Below the pieces are notes generated by a model that saw only the letters and a list, made by a program, of their open reading frames with translations, was not told the origin of the DNA and did no database searches. This document shows, piece by piece, positions 8,009 to 17,162 of a stretch of 64,000 bases of DNA. The stretch spans positions 62,001 through 126,000 of the forward strand of contig NZ_CABPRV010000012.1 of NCBI RefSeq assembly GCF_902459735.1, read 5' to 3'. The position numbers and the translations under genes were made by a program. The stretch's first letter is position 1; every line of letters starts with the position of its first letter. This stretch comes from Pandoraea capi (GTDB taxonomy: Bacteria; Pseudomonadota; Gammaproteobacteria; Burkholderiales; Burkholderiaceae).

Positions 8009-9583
8009 GTGCAGACACCCGCGCAATCCCCAGCCGTGAACGGACTGGCCTCCACGACATCTTCCGCAGCCGCTGCGCCTGCCGCCCCGTATGACCTGCT
8101 GGTCGTGGGGGGCGGCATCAACGGTACGGGCATCGCCCGCGACGCCGCCGGTCGCGGCCTGCGCGTGTTGCTCGTCGAGCAGGACGATCTGGCGTCGCAT
8201 ACGTCGTCGGCCAGTACCAAGCTGATCCACGGTGGCCTGCGCTATCTCGAGTACTACGAGTTCGGGCTGGTGCGCAAAGCGTTGCAGGAGCGCGAAGTGC
8301 TGCTGCGCGCCGCGCCCCACATCATGTGGCCGCTGCGTTTCGTCATGCCGCACATGCCGAATCTGCGCCCGGCCTGGATGATTCGCGCGGGCCTGTTCCT
8401 CTACGACCACCTCGCGCGACGCGAGATTCTCCCCGGTTCGCGCGGCATCGATCTGCGTCAGCATCCGGCAGGCGTGCCGCTGCGTCGCGATCTGACGCGC
8501 GGGTTCGTGTACTCCGACGGCTGGGTGCAGGACGCACGCCTTGTGGTGCTCAACGCGCAGGATGCCGCCGAGCGAGGCGCAACGGTGCTCACGCGCACGC
8601 GTCTGACCGGCGCCGAGCGTGGCGAACACTCCTGGACGGCGCATCTCGAGACGACGGCGGGCGAGCGTCAGACCGTGCGTGCGCGCGCCATCGTCAACGC
8701 GGCCGGACCGTGGGTCGGTCACCTGCTGGGCGACGTGCTGCGTCAGGAGGCGACGCATCGTATCCGCAACGTCAAGGGCAGCCACATCGTGACGCGCAAG
8801 CTGTTCGATCACGACCACGCGTACATCTTCCAGAATCCCGACAAGCGCATCATTTTCGCGATTCCTTACGAGCGCGATTTCACGCTCATCGGCACGACCG
8901 ATCTCGAATATCTCGGTGACCCCGCAACGGTGGCGATCAACGACGACGAGATCGACTACCTCTGCAAGTCGGCCAGCGAGTACTTCACGAAGGCGATTAC
9001 GCCGGCCGATGTCGTTTGGACGTACGCGGGCGTGCGTCCGCTGATGGAGGAGGACGTCGCCAATCCGTCGGCGGTGACGCGGGATTACAAGCTCGAACTC
9101 GATGCCCCCGGCACGCGCGCACCACTGCTGTCGGTGTTCGGCGGCAAGATCACGACCTATCGTCGTCTCGCGGAAGAGGCGATGTCGCATCTTCATGGCG
9201 CGCTGGGCTTTACGCACGGCGACTGGACGGCCGGCGCACCGCTGCCGGGCGGCGACATGGCCGAACCGGACGCCGGCGTGTTCGAGACGTCGCTGCGTGC
9301 ACAGATGCCGTGGCTGCCGGCGTCGCTCGCGCAGCGCTACGCCCACACGTATGGCACACGCACGCACGTGCTCGTGGGCGATGCGAATTCGCTCGACGGT
9401 CTGGGGCAGCGCATCTGCGGCGATCTGTACGAGGCCGAACTGCGCTATCTGGTGCAATACGAATGGGCGCGCACTGCACAGGACGTGTTGTGGCGCCGGA
9501 CCAAACTCGGCTTGCACGTCGGCAAGGAAGGCGAGGCCAGCGTGGCCCAATGGTTCGAGCAGCATCTGGCCATGGCCGCCTGA
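8009..9583 (+). CDS. glpD: aerobic glycerol-3-phosphate dehydrogenase GlpD
   Basis: This encodes 524 residues from a GTG start preceded by ttggga. An N-terminal dinucleotide-binding motif (GGGINGTG, residues 34-41, then IARDAAGRG) binds FAD. Further family blocks are STKLIHGGLRYLEYYEFGLV, the FAIPYERDFTLIGTTD segment and SVFGGKITTYR near residue 380. The enzyme oxidises glycerol-3-phosphate to dihydroxyacetone phosphate at the inner membrane and passes electrons to quinone. About 25 extra Ala/Thr/Ser-rich residues precede the FAD domain. It lies between glpR and glpK and is probably repressed by GlpR through the upstream operators. Confidence 0.97.
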   Translation: MQTPAQSPAVNGLASTTSSAAAAPAAPYDLLVVGGGINGTGIARDAAGRGLRVLLVEQDDLASHTSSASTKLIHGGLRYLEYYEFGLVRKALQEREVLLRAAPHIMWPLRFVMPHMPNLRPAWMIRAGLFLYDHLARREILPGSRGIDLRQHPAGVPLRRDLTRGFVYSDGWVQDARLVVLNAQDAAERGATVLTRTRLTGAERGEHSWTAHLETTAGERQTVRARAIVNAAGPWVGHLLGDVLRQEATHRIRNVKGSHIVTRKLFDHDHAYIFQNPDKRIIFAIPYERDFTLIGTTDLEYLGDPATVAINDDEIDYLCKSASEYFTKAITPADVVWTYAGVRPLMEEDVANPSAVTRDYKLELDAPGTRAPLLSVFGGKITTYRRLAEEAMSHLHGALGFTHGDWTAGAPLPGGDMAEPDAGVFETSLRAQMPWLPASLAQRYAHTYGTRTHVLVGDANSLDGLGQRICGDLYEAELRYLVQYEWARTAQDVLWRRTKLGLHVGKEGEASVAQWFEQHLAMAA

Positions 9584-9628
9584 GCGCGTTGGCCCAAGTG
9601 GTGACCTGAGCGCCACACAAAGCAAAGA

Positions 9629-9652
9629 GCGGCCGCCGTCCAGTGCGGCCGC
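9629..9652 (+). other. hairpin between glpD and glpK
   Basis: Two copies of the self-complementary octamer GCGGCCGC are separated by 8 bases, so the 93-base intercistronic gap can form an 8-bp GC-only stem. There is no T-run. It may stabilise or separate the glpD and glpK messages rather than terminate. Confidence 0.5.
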
Positions 9653-9676
9653 CATCGCATCAAGGAGACGAAGACA

Positions 9677-11179
9677 ATGTCAGGAGGCGCGTACATCCTC
9701 GCGTTCGATCAGGGCACCACGAGTTCGCGAGCGCTACTGTTCGATCGCGACGGTCATGTGGTAGCGATCGCACAGAAGGAATTTCGTCAGATCTATCCGC
9801 ATCCCGGCTGGGTCGAGCACGACCCGCGCGAAATCTGGTCGACGCAGGCCGGTGTCGCCGCCGAGGCGTTGACGCACGCCGGTGTGGCCGGCAGCGACAT
9901 CGCGGCCATCGGCATTACGAATCAACGCGAGACCACGATTGTCTGGGATCGCCGCACGGGCGAGCCGGTGTACAACGCCATCGTGTGGCAAGACCGTCGT
10001 ATGGCGGACTTCTGCGAGCAGCTTCGTGCGCAAGGCAACGAAGCGCTGGTCGCGAGTCGCACCGGTCTACGCATCGACTCCTACTTCTCGGGCAGCAAGA
10101 TCCGCTGGATTCTCGATCATGTCGACGGCGCGCGCGAGGCGGCCGAGGCGGGCCATCTCGCCTTCGGTACGGTCGATAGCTGGCTGGTGTGGCACCTCAC
10201 GGGCGGCAAGCTGCATGTGACGGATGTGTCGAACGCCTCGCGCACCATGCTCTTCAACATCCACTCGCTCGAATGGGACGACGAACTCCTCGCGTTGCTC
10301 GACGTGCCGCGCAGCATGCTGCCGGAGGTGCGCTCGTCGAGCGAAGTCTACGGGCATACGGCCACGCCGCTGTTCTCTGCGCCGGTGCCGATCGCCGGCA
10401 TTGCGGGCGATCAGCAGGCCGCGTTGTTCGGTCAGATGTGTCTCTCGCCCGGCATGGTGAAGAACACCTACGGCACGGGCTGTTTCATGGTCATGAACAC
10501 CGGCGACAAGCCGCAGGCGTCGAGCCATAACCTGCTCACCACGGTCGCGTGGAAGATCGGCAACCGGGTGGACTACGCGCTCGAAGGCAGCATCTTCATC
10601 GGCGGTGCGGTCGTGCAATGGTTACGCGACGGACTGGGCATCATTCGTCACTCGCGCGATGTCGAAGCGCTGGCGACGAGCGTGCCCGATGCCGACGGCG
10701 TCGTGCTCGTGCCCGCGTTTGCCGGACTCGGCGCACCCCACTGGCAGCCGCACGCGCGCGGCACACTGTTCGGCGCCACGCGCGGCACCACGGCAGCCCA
10801 TGTGGCCCGCGCCGCGCTCGACAGCATCGCTTTCCAGACACTCGACGTGCTGCGCGCCATGGAGGCCGATGCCGGTCTGCATGTGTCGGAGTTGCGAGTG
10901 GACGGCGGCGCAGCGGCCAACGATCTGCTCATGCAGTGGCAGGCTGATCTGCTGGGGGCGGATGTCGTGCGTCCGAAGGTGATCGAGACGACGGCCGCCG
11001 GTGCGGCCTACCTCGCGGGACTGGCCGTAGGCTATTGGCCCGACATCGACACGTTGCAGCGCCAGTGGCAGTTGCAGCAGCGCTTCTCGCGCAAGCTGTC
11101 CGAGCAGGAGGTCGAGCGTGCGGTCGGCGGTTGGCAACGCGCGGTGCGCGCGGCCAAGGCGTGGGCCGAAGATAGCTGA
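9677..11179 (+). CDS. glpK: glycerol kinase GlpK
   Basis: A 500-residue protein, the usual GlpK length, with a strong ribosome binding site (aaggag) before ATG 9677. The N-terminal phosphate-binding segment [17 protein letters not shown] (from residue 10) and the later [29 protein letters not shown] and [20 protein letters not shown] are diagnostic of FGGY-family glycerol kinases. It phosphorylates glycerol with ATP to glycerol-3-phosphate, which is both the substrate of GlpD and the likely inducer that releases GlpR. No glpF facilitator gene is present in this cluster, so glycerol entry must rely on another locus or diffusion. Confidence 0.97.
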   Translation: MSGGAYILAFDQGTTSSRALLFDRDGHVVAIAQKEFRQIYPHPGWVEHDPREIWSTQAGVAAEALTHAGVAGSDIAAIGITNQRETTIVWDRRTGEPVYNAIVWQDRRMADFCEQLRAQGNEALVASRTGLRIDSYFSGSKIRWILDHVDGAREAAEAGHLAFGTVDSWLVWHLTGGKLHVTDVSNASRTMLFNIHSLEWDDELLALLDVPRSMLPEVRSSSEVYGHTATPLFSAPVPIAGIAGDQQAALFGQMCLSPGMVKNTYGTGCFMVMNTGDKPQASSHNLLTTVAWKIGNRVDYALEGSIFIGGAVVQWLRDGLGIIRHSRDVEALATSVPDADGVVLVPAFAGLGAPHWQPHARGTLFGATRGTTAAHVARAALDSIAFQTLDVLRAMEADAGLHVSELRVDGGAAANDLLMQWQADLLGADVVRPKVIETTAAGAAYLAGLAVGYWPDIDTLQRQWQLQQRFSRKLSEQEVERAVGGWQRAVRAAKAWAEDS

Positions 11180-12071
11180 TGGATATCTGATAGCGGGCAG
11201 AAAACGTGCCGACCGGCTGCCGTGCGCCATGCCGACGACAGCCACGCGCTGAAGTCACCGGACGGCGTCGCCTCGCCGAAGTGTGGCTTCAGCGCAGCGC
11301 CCGACCGGGCGCGACATGACGGCGATCGCCAGCGGCTTCGTGCCGACGGTGTCGCCAGCTTGCACACCGCTCGCGCGGATGACGACGGGCCGACTTGGCC
11401 GGGCTCGCCGGTGCGAGCGATCTGACGCAGGGACTTAGGGCGCAAGGCCCGGTGCGGCGCATTTGCATGATCCTCTCCCTGATTCGATTCCCTTGTCCGA
11501 TCCGACCGGCCGGCGCGGCGTCTTTGACATCTGACGCTTCACGCGCCGTCGGTCTCTGGTGCAAATCCGTCCGCACCCGGGGCGCTCCCGGCGAGGGATA
11601 GGCATCGGGCGTGCCGGGGCCATGTGGCGTGCATGGCGTGATTCCCGAGGCAGTCGGCCTGGCGAAGAGACTTCCCCGGGGGCGGACGGCTTGCCACCTC
11701 ATTAATGCGAGAAGCATGCCAATGCTCGCAACCTATTGAATCGTCAGAGAAGTTCGACGAGCACGGTGGCGAAATTTGCGCTGTGCAGCGAAAAACGTTT
11801 CAGGATTGAACGACCGGAAGGCACGCGTGCGGCAAATGTTTCACGCGAGGCAGCGGTGCATGGGGAGACGACGGCGTTGCGTCAATGAGCGATGGTGAGG
11901 CGATGCATGAAGAAGCGAGTGAAGACGCGCGTGACGGCAAATTAGGCAATGCACTTGACAGTCAATGCCGGCGGGCGATTGCGCCGCCGGCAGGGGACTT
12001 ATGCAAAGGGTTATCAACAGTTGCTGTGGATATCCTTGCCGTCACGTCAGGCAACCCCTGACGGGGCTCGC
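11180..12071. other. 892-base stretch with no recognisable gene
   Basis: Between glpK and the convergent FAH-family gene I see no frame with protein-like sequence on either strand; the open frames are short and arginine/proline-rich, as expected from random high-GC DNA. GC content drops in the second half (about 11700-11960). The only notable signal is a DnaA-box-like pair, TTATCAACA at 12011 and TGTGGATAT at 12025, too isolated to indicate an origin. The stretch could hold a decayed gene or a non-coding RNA. Confidence 0.5.
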
Positions 12072-12776
12072 TCAGGCGGCCGGTTTCTGGCCGACGGTGA
12101 AGGCGATCTCGCCCACGCCGGCGACGCCGGCGCTCACCTTGTCGCCCGGTTCGAGCGGACCGACGCCGGCGGGCGTGCCGGTGAAGATCAGATCGCCGGC
12201 TGCGAGCTTCACGCTGCGCGAGATCTCGGCGATCAGGTCGGGCACCGACCAGATCAGTTCGTTGAGGTCGCCCGTCTGACGGTTCTCACCGTTCACGTCG
12301 AGCCACACGCGGCCTTCGTTCGGATGACCGACGTCGGCCACGGCGTGCAGCGGGCCGCACGGTGCCGAGGCGTCGAACGCCTTGCCCCAGTCCCACGGCC
12401 GACGCGTGTCCTTGGCCTGCTGTTGCAGATCGCGACGGGTCAGGTCCACGCCCACGCCATAGCCCCACACCAGCGACAGCGCATCGCCCGCATCCACGTT
12501 CTCGCCGTCGGCGCCGATGGCGACAACCAGTTCGATCTCGTGATGCAGCTCGCTCGTGAGCGGCGGATAGGGCAGCGTGCCCTCGGCGGGCACGACGGCG
12601 TCGGCCGGCTTCATGAAGAAGAACGGCGGTTCACGGTCCGGGTTGCTGCCCATCTCGCGGGCGTGTGCGGCGTAGTTACGGCCGACGCAAAACACGCGGC
12701 GCACGGGGAAGCGGGCGTCGCTGCCGGCCACAGAGACCGACGCCTGGGGCGGGGCTGAAATAACGAATTGGCTCAT
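12072..12776 (-). CDS. fumarylacetoacetate hydrolase family protein
   Basis: I choose the ATG at 12776 (MSQFVISAPP), giving 234 residues; 15 unlikely residues could be added upstream. The fold is recognisable from RRVFCVGRNYAAHAREMG, the metal-binding HHEIELVVAIG (two Glu), GYGVGVDLTRRDLQ (Asp) and the FTGTPAGVGPLEPGD loop. The size fits the short FAHD1/YcgM/maleylpyruvate-hydrolase-like branch, whose members cleave or decarboxylate acylpyruvates such as fumarylpyruvate or oxaloacetate using Mg2+. The exact substrate is unknown. The neighbouring VOC protein and divergent LysR regulator hint at an aromatic-acid or related catabolic unit. Confidence 0.9.
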   Translation of the reverse strand: MSQFVISAPPQASVSVAGSDARFPVRRVFCVGRNYAAHAREMGSNPDREPPFFFMKPADAVVPAEGTLPYPPLTSELHHEIELVVAIGADGENVDAGDALSLVWGYGVGVDLTRRDLQQQAKDTRRPWDWGKAFDASAPCGPLHAVADVGHPNEGRVWLDVNGENRQTGDLNELIWSVPDLIAEISRSVKLAAGDLIFTGTPAGVGPLEPGDKVSAGVAGVGEIAFTVGQKPAA

Positions 12777-12825
12777 GAGAAGACTCTCGAACGATGTGAG
12801 ACGCATACCAACAACAAACACAAAC

Positions 12826-12860
12826 CGACGTCGTCCGGGACAAGCCCGGTGACGACGTCG
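12826..12860 (-). terminator. strong hairpin between VOC and FAH genes
   Basis: An almost continuous stem (CGACGTCGTC-CGGG pairing with CCCG-GT-GACGACGTCG around the loop ACAAG) lies between the two minus-strand genes. In the minus direction it is followed by a T-rich tract (GGTTTGTGTTTGTTGTT). It may terminate or attenuate the VOC transcript before the FAH gene, about 50 bases upstream of that gene's start. Confidence 0.6.
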
Positions 12861-12916
12861 GGAATTCGGATGGCCTGACCGACGCGCCGGTCCACGGCCT
12901 GGCCGCTGACTCGCGG

Positions 12917-13336
12917 TTACTTGGCGAACACCTGCGACATGTCGGCGAACGCCTTGAACTCCAGCGCGTTACCCGACGGGTCGTAGAAGAACAGCGTCGC
13001 CTGCTCGCCGACTTGCCCGGCGAAACGGATATGCGGCTCGATCACGAAGCGCGTGCCCGCCGCGCGCAGCCGGTCGGCGAGCGCGTGCCATGCAGGCATG
13101 TCAAGGATAACGCCGAAATGCGGGACGGGGACGTCGTCGCCGTCCACCGGGTTGGTGATGCGCTTGCCGGCGTCGTCCGGCGACAGGTGCGCGACCAGTT
13201 GATGGCCGAAGAAGTCGAAGTCGATCCAGTGATCCGAGCTCCGGCCCTCGGCACAGCCCATCACGTCACCGTAGAACTGGCGGGCCGCAGCGAGATCGTG
13301 GACGGGAAAGGCGAGATGGAAAAGAGGCGTGGCCAT
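12917..13336 (-). CDS. VOC (glyoxalase/dioxygenase) family protein
   Basis: The start at ATG 13336 has GGAG seven bases upstream and gives 139 residues ([20 protein letters not shown]); the open frame continues 14 codons further. One beta-alpha-beta-beta-beta module pair is apparent: [20 protein letters not shown] at the start and [15 protein letters not shown] at the end, the latter carrying the conserved Asp-Pro-[DS]-Gly-Asn-x-x-Glu block with a metal-ligand Glu. His at the first beta-strand is the other probable ligand. Such proteins include glyoxalases, fosfomycin-type enzymes and dioxygenases. It precedes the FAH-family gene and is divergent from a LysR gene. Confidence 0.9.
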   Translation of the reverse strand: MATPLFHLAFPVHDLAAARQFYGDVMGCAEGRSSDHWIDFDFFGHQLVAHLSPDDAGKRITNPVDGDDVPVPHFGVILDMPAWHALADRLRAAGTRFVIEPHIRFAGQVGEQATLFFYDPSGNALEFKAFADMSQVFAK

Positions 13337-13418
13337 AGGGGACTCCGGTGCAATGTGGGGTTGAACGACGTCGTGCATAGCGCGTATCGCGATGGGTGCG
13401 TCGATTTGCTGTAAATTC

Positions 13419-13430
13419 TATCCATCGATA
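13419..13430. promoter_or_regulatory. possible LysR operator palindrome
   Basis: TATC-CATC-GATA lies in the 146-base divergent region between the VOC and LysR genes, in an AT-rich tract. It has dyad symmetry and loosely fits the T-N11-A rule of LysR boxes when the flanking bases are included. Confidence 0.4.
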
Positions 13431-13482
13431 AAAATAATCAGAAACGAATAATTCGACCGCTCAGCATAGAAATTTTCGATCC

Positions 13483-14454
13483 ATGATCCGCTACCTGAAA
13501 ACCTTCGTCACGGCTGCCGAAACCGCGTCGTTCTCGGCGGCCGGCGCGCGTCTCGGGCTGACGCAATCGGCCGTGAGCGCCCAGATCCAGCGTCTCGAAG
13601 ACGACCTTGGCGTGCAACTGTTCGAGCGCACCGGGCGCGCCGTGTCGCTCTCGGACGACGGGCGACGTCTGCTGGCGCAGGCGCAAGGCGTGATTGCGGG
13701 CTATCAGGCGATGCGTGGGGACGCCGGGGCGCAGGGCGGGCTGGCGGCGCTCGCGCCCATCCACGTCGGTGCGATCCTCACGGTGCAGCTCGGTCTCTTG
13801 CCCGGTGCGGTACAGCGCTGGACCGCGCTTGGCGCCATGCCGCATCTGAACATCGTGCCCGGCATGTCGGTGCAACTGCTCGCGCAACTCGACGCCAAGG
13901 AGCTCGATCTGGCGGTGATGATCCGTCCGCGCATCGGGGTGCCGGCCGACATGAAGTGGCTCACGCTCATGCACGAGCCGTACGTTGCGATTGCGCCGAA
14001 GGGCACGCGCGGAGACGTCGCCGACTGGGCGTCGGCGCTGCCGTTCGTGCGCTACAACCGGCGCTCCTACGGTGGCGATCTCGTCGACCGGTACTTGCGA
14101 CGTCACCGGCTGTGGGTGCGTGAGGGCGTGGAGCTCGACGAGCCCGAAGTGATTCTGCGCATGGTGCGCGCGGGACTCGGATGGTCCATCGTGCCGGCCA
14201 CGCTCATCGGTCTGCCGGTCGACGCGAAGGCGTCGGGTGCGCCCGCTCGTGGCGCGCTGCGGGGCCGCAGTGCCAACGAGCCCGACAACGTCGCCAAAGC
14301 CGCTAAAGCGGCATCGGGCGTGCAGGTGCTGCCGCTGTCAGGCGCGCCGCTCACGCGCGAGCTTGGGGTGCTGGTGCGTCAGTCGGCGCTCAAGCGTGCG
14401 CCCGTGGGTACGTTGATGAAATGTCTTAGCGACGAGGCGGATTCGCAGGGCTGA
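13483..14454 (+). CDS. LysR-family transcriptional regulator
   Basis: This 323-residue regulator has the helix-turn-helix in its first 60 residues (ASFSAAGARLGLTQSAVSAQ, then FERTGRAVSLSDDGRRLL). The effector domain follows, with KELDLAVMIRP and GLGWSIVPATL. Around residues 245-285 it carries an unusual Ala/Gly/Arg-rich insertion not expected in the family. The gene diverges from the VOC/FAH pair and probably regulates it. Its 3' end overlaps the convergent outer-membrane efflux gene by 29 bases. Confidence 0.92.
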   Translation: MIRYLKTFVTAAETASFSAAGARLGLTQSAVSAQIQRLEDDLGVQLFERTGRAVSLSDDGRRLLAQAQGVIAGYQAMRGDAGAQGGLAALAPIHVGAILTVQLGLLPGAVQRWTALGAMPHLNIVPGMSVQLLAQLDAKELDLAVMIRPRIGVPADMKWLTLMHEPYVAIAPKGTRGDVADWASALPFVRYNRRSYGGDLVDRYLRRHRLWVREGVELDEPEVILRMVRAGLGWSIVPATLIGLPVDAKASGAPARGALRGRSANEPDNVAKAAKAASGVQVLPLSGAPLTRELGVLVRQSALKRAPVGTLMKCLSDEADSQG

Positions 14455-16012
14455 CGTCGTCGGCGGTGCGGGGTGTGACATCGCCGTTCCCTGCCGATGA
14501 CGCCATCGTCGCGCCTCCCAGCGCTTGCCACAGCGCAGCGGTGTCCACCAGCCGCGCGCCTTGCGTGTCCAGCCGCGCTCGGAGCGCATCGAGTGCCTGA
14601 CGCTGGGCGTCCAGCAATGCCAGATGGCTGATGCCCCCGACACGGTAACGCTCGCTTGAGATTCGGTACGCGTTCTCGGCGCGCTGCGCGGCGTCGGCCT
14701 GTGCGGTGAGCTTGTCCGCGTCGGCTTCGAGGGCGCGCATCGCGTCCGCTACTTGCGCGAGGCCCAGCAGCACCGTGTCCCGATACGAAGCGAGTGCCGC
14801 ATCGTACGCGGCGATGGCCGAGCGTCGCTGGGCACGTAGCTCGCCGCCGCGAAAGAGCGGTTGCAGCAGGTTCATGCCGAGGTTCCAGATGTTGATGCCA
14901 TCGCCCAGATCGGCCGTGCGCATGCGCTGGGTGCCGAAGCTGCCCGTCAGGGTGAATTGCGGATACAGGTTCGCCGTCGCCACGCCGACATCGGCACTCG
15001 CTTTATGCAGCAGTGCCTGCGCGGCCTGGATGTCGGGCCGCCGTTGAGCCAGCGTCGACGGTAGCGAGACCGGCACCGTCTGCGGCAATTGCAGCGAGGT
15101 GATGTCGATGGCTGGCGATGTGAAGGCGCCGGGCGCCTGACCGACCCAACGTGCCAACTGATGATCGTATTGCGATATCTGCAAACGAAGCCCCGGTAAT
15201 TGCGCTTCCGTTTGCGCGACCAGCGCAGCCTGATTCTGGACGTCGAGCGTTGCCACGCCTCCGACGCGCTCACGCGAGCGTGTTATGTCGAGCTGCCGGC
15301 GTTGTGCGACGAGCATGCCTTCGAGCGCGGCGAGTTGCGCGCGAGCGCTGGCCTGACGCAGCGCGGCGGTGACGACATTGCCGGCGAGCGAGAGCCGTGC
15401 CGCGTCGAGTTCGAAGCGTTGATAGTCGACTTGCGCGGCCAGCCCTTCGAGCGCACGGCGATTGCCGCCGAAGACATCGAGCGTGTAAGACACGTCCACA
15501 CTGGCGTTGTACAGCGTGAACGGCCCGGGGCTGGGCACGCTGGTAATACCGAACGACGCGAGGTCGACCTGCTCGCGCGTGCCCGAGAGTTTCAGATCGG
15601 CCGATGGCAAGAGCCGCGCGCCCGCCTGCGCGCGATAGTCCTCCTGCGCCTGCCGCAGCTTGGCTTCGGCCTGTCGCAGTGTCGGACTGTCGTCGAGCGC
15701 CTGCGCGACGAGCGCGTTCAGTTCGGCCGAGCCGAAGCGTGTCCACCAGGCGGAGGGCACGTCGGCATCGGTCGTGAGCGTCTGACGTTGACCTTGCGGT
15801 GCATCAAGGTTCAACGTACCCGAGGTCGTATCGGGCTGTGCGCCGGTCGTGTATCGCGCGACGGCCGGGGTGTCGGGCGTGTGGAAATCGGGGCCGACGG
15901 CGCAGCCCGACAGCGCAGCGGCGAGCGCGCACACCACGATCAGCCCGCCCATCATGGCGAGCGTCGGTGGGCAAGAGGTGAGGCGCGAAAGCGCGTGGCG
16001 GGCGGCTCGCAT
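14426..16012 (-). CDS. outer-membrane efflux lipoprotein (NodT/OprM family)
   Basis: The 528-residue protein has an N-terminal hydrophobic stretch ending in the lipobox LSGCAVG, then the duplicated outer-membrane-factor architecture: ALDDSPTLRQAEAKLRQAQE near residue 90 and a second helical hairpin with RRPDIQAAQALLHKASADVG near residue 330. Such proteins form trimeric channels through the outer membrane and are docked by periplasmic adaptors. It is the last gene of a four-gene operon, 7 bases after the ABC permease, and so should be the exit duct of that pump. The C-terminus (about 25 residues) overlaps the end of the convergent LysR gene. Confidence 0.93.
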   Translation of the reverse strand: MRAARHALSRLTSCPPTLAMMGGLIVVCALAAALSGCAVGPDFHTPDTPAVARYTTGAQPDTTSGTLNLDAPQGQRQTLTTDADVPSAWWTRFGSAELNALVAQALDDSPTLRQAEAKLRQAQEDYRAQAGARLLPSADLKLSGTREQVDLASFGITSVPSPGPFTLYNASVDVSYTLDVFGGNRRALEGLAAQVDYQRFELDAARLSLAGNVVTAALRQASARAQLAALEGMLVAQRRQLDITRSRERVGGVATLDVQNQAALVAQTEAQLPGLRLQISQYDHQLARWVGQAPGAFTSPAIDITSLQLPQTVPVSLPSTLAQRRPDIQAAQALLHKASADVGVATANLYPQFTLTGSFGTQRMRTADLGDGINIWNLGMNLLQPLFRGGELRAQRRSAIAAYDAALASYRDTVLLGLAQVADAMRALEADADKLTAQADAAQRAENAYRISSERYRVGGISHLALLDAQRQALDALRARLDTQGARLVDTAALWQALGGATMASSAGNGDVTPRTADDVSPANPPRR

Positions 16013-16019
16013 AGGCGGT

Positions 16020-17162
16020 TCAGTCGAGCGTGCGTTTATAGAATCTGACGGCCACCGTCATGAGCACGGCGCAGAAAACGAGCAGCGGCCACAGATCGTG
16101 CCAGGCGTCCGCCCAACCGTTGCCCTTGAGCAGAATGCCGCGGATGAGCCGGTTGAAATACGTCAGCGGCAGCACGTTGCCGATCGCCTGCGCCCACGCA
16201 GGCATGCCGCGAAACGGAAACATGAAGCCGGACAGCAGCATGTTCGGCAGAAAGTAGAACACGGTGAGCTGCATCGCCTGCAACTGGTTCTGCGCGAACG
16301 ACGAGAGCGCGATACCGACCGTCAGGTTGGCGGCGATGAAGACGAGCGCCGACAGATAGATGGCGATCACGCTGCCCTCGAACGGCACGTGAAACACGAA
16401 GCGCGCCGCGATCAGGATGATGCTCGCCTGAATCAGACCGATGGCGATGTACGGCACGATCTTGCCCGTCATCACTTCGATGGGCAGCACCGGTGTCGCG
16501 AGCAGATTCTCCATGGTGCCGCGCTCACGTTCGCGCACGATCGCCAGCCCGGTCATCATCGCGAGCGTCATGGTGAGGATCACGCCCATCAGGCCGGGAA
16601 TGATGTTGTACTGCGTGATGCCCTCGGCGTTGTACAGACGGTGCACCTGCACGTCGAACGCACTCTGCCCGCCTGCCAGCCCGGCCAGTGGTCCGGTCAG
16701 GTCCTTCTGCGCGACGGACTGCGCGATCGCGGGTAGTGCACCGAGCGCGGAGGCCATCGCCATCGGGTCGGTGGCATCGGCTTCGACGAGCAGGGCGGGG
16801 CGCTCGCCACGCAACAACCGTCGCGTGAAATCGGTCGGGATATTGAGCACGAACTGCACGCGGCCCTGTGCCAACGCAGCGCGGCCCGCCTCTTCGCTCG
16901 ACAGCGTTTCCGTGAGGCGGAAGTATTCGGAGTGCTCCATTGCAGCGACGAAGCTGCGGGTGAACTCGCTGTCGTCGTGCATCAGCACGGCGGTGGGCAT
17001 GTGCTTCGGATCGGTATTGATGGCGAAGCCGAAGAGCGTCAGTTGCACGAGCGGCACGGCGACGATCATGGCGAACGTCACCCGGTCGCGCCGCAGTTGC
17101 AGGAATTCCTTGCAGACGATGCTCCACCAGCGGGCGATGGAGAACCCGAGCGGCGCGCTCAC
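16020..17162 (-). CDS. ABC-2 type transporter permease
   Basis: The start is a GTG at 17162 overlapping the ATPase stop (GTGA), giving 380 residues. A first transmembrane helix (AMIVAVPLVQLTLFGFAI) is followed by a ~130-residue periplasmic domain and then five hydrophobic segments, with the ABC-2 signature RERERGTMENLLATPVLP before the second. The C-terminus contains LPNMLLSGFMFPFRGMP. This is the YhhJ/YbhS-like topology used in drug and bile-salt exporters. Partner genes for ATPase, adaptor and outer-membrane factor lie in the same operon, so it likely forms a complete tripartite ABC exporter; the substrate is unknown. Confidence 0.92.
   Translation of the reverse strand: MSAPLGFSIARWWSIVCKEFLQLRRDRVTFAMIVAVPLVQLTLFGFAINTDPKHMPTAVLMHDDSEFTRSFVAAMEHSEYFRLTETLSSEEAGRAALAQGRVQFVLNIPTDFTRRLLRGERPALLVEADATDPMAMASALGALPAIAQSVAQKDLTGPLAGLAGGQSAFDVQVHRLYNAEGITQYNIIPGLMGVILTMTLAMMTGLAIVRERERGTMENLLATPVLPIEVMTGKIVPYIAIGLIQASIILIAARFVFHVPFEGSVIAIYLSALVFIAANLTVGIALSSFAQNQLQAMQLTVFYFLPNMLLSGFMFPFRGMPAWAQAIGNVLPLTYFNRLIRGILLKGNGWADAWHDLWPLLVFCAVLMTVAVRFYKRTLD

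Noticed and set aside
11540-11690. Cobalamin-riboswitch-like string (ggtgcaaatcc followed by GC-rich stems)
   Set aside because: The B12 box and the pairing order do not fit, and no plus-strand gene follows within 1.7 kb.
12011-12033. Inverted pair of DnaA-box-like sequences
   Set aside because: Only two imperfect boxes, with no AT-rich unwinding element or dnaA/parA/repA gene nearby; not evidence of an origin.
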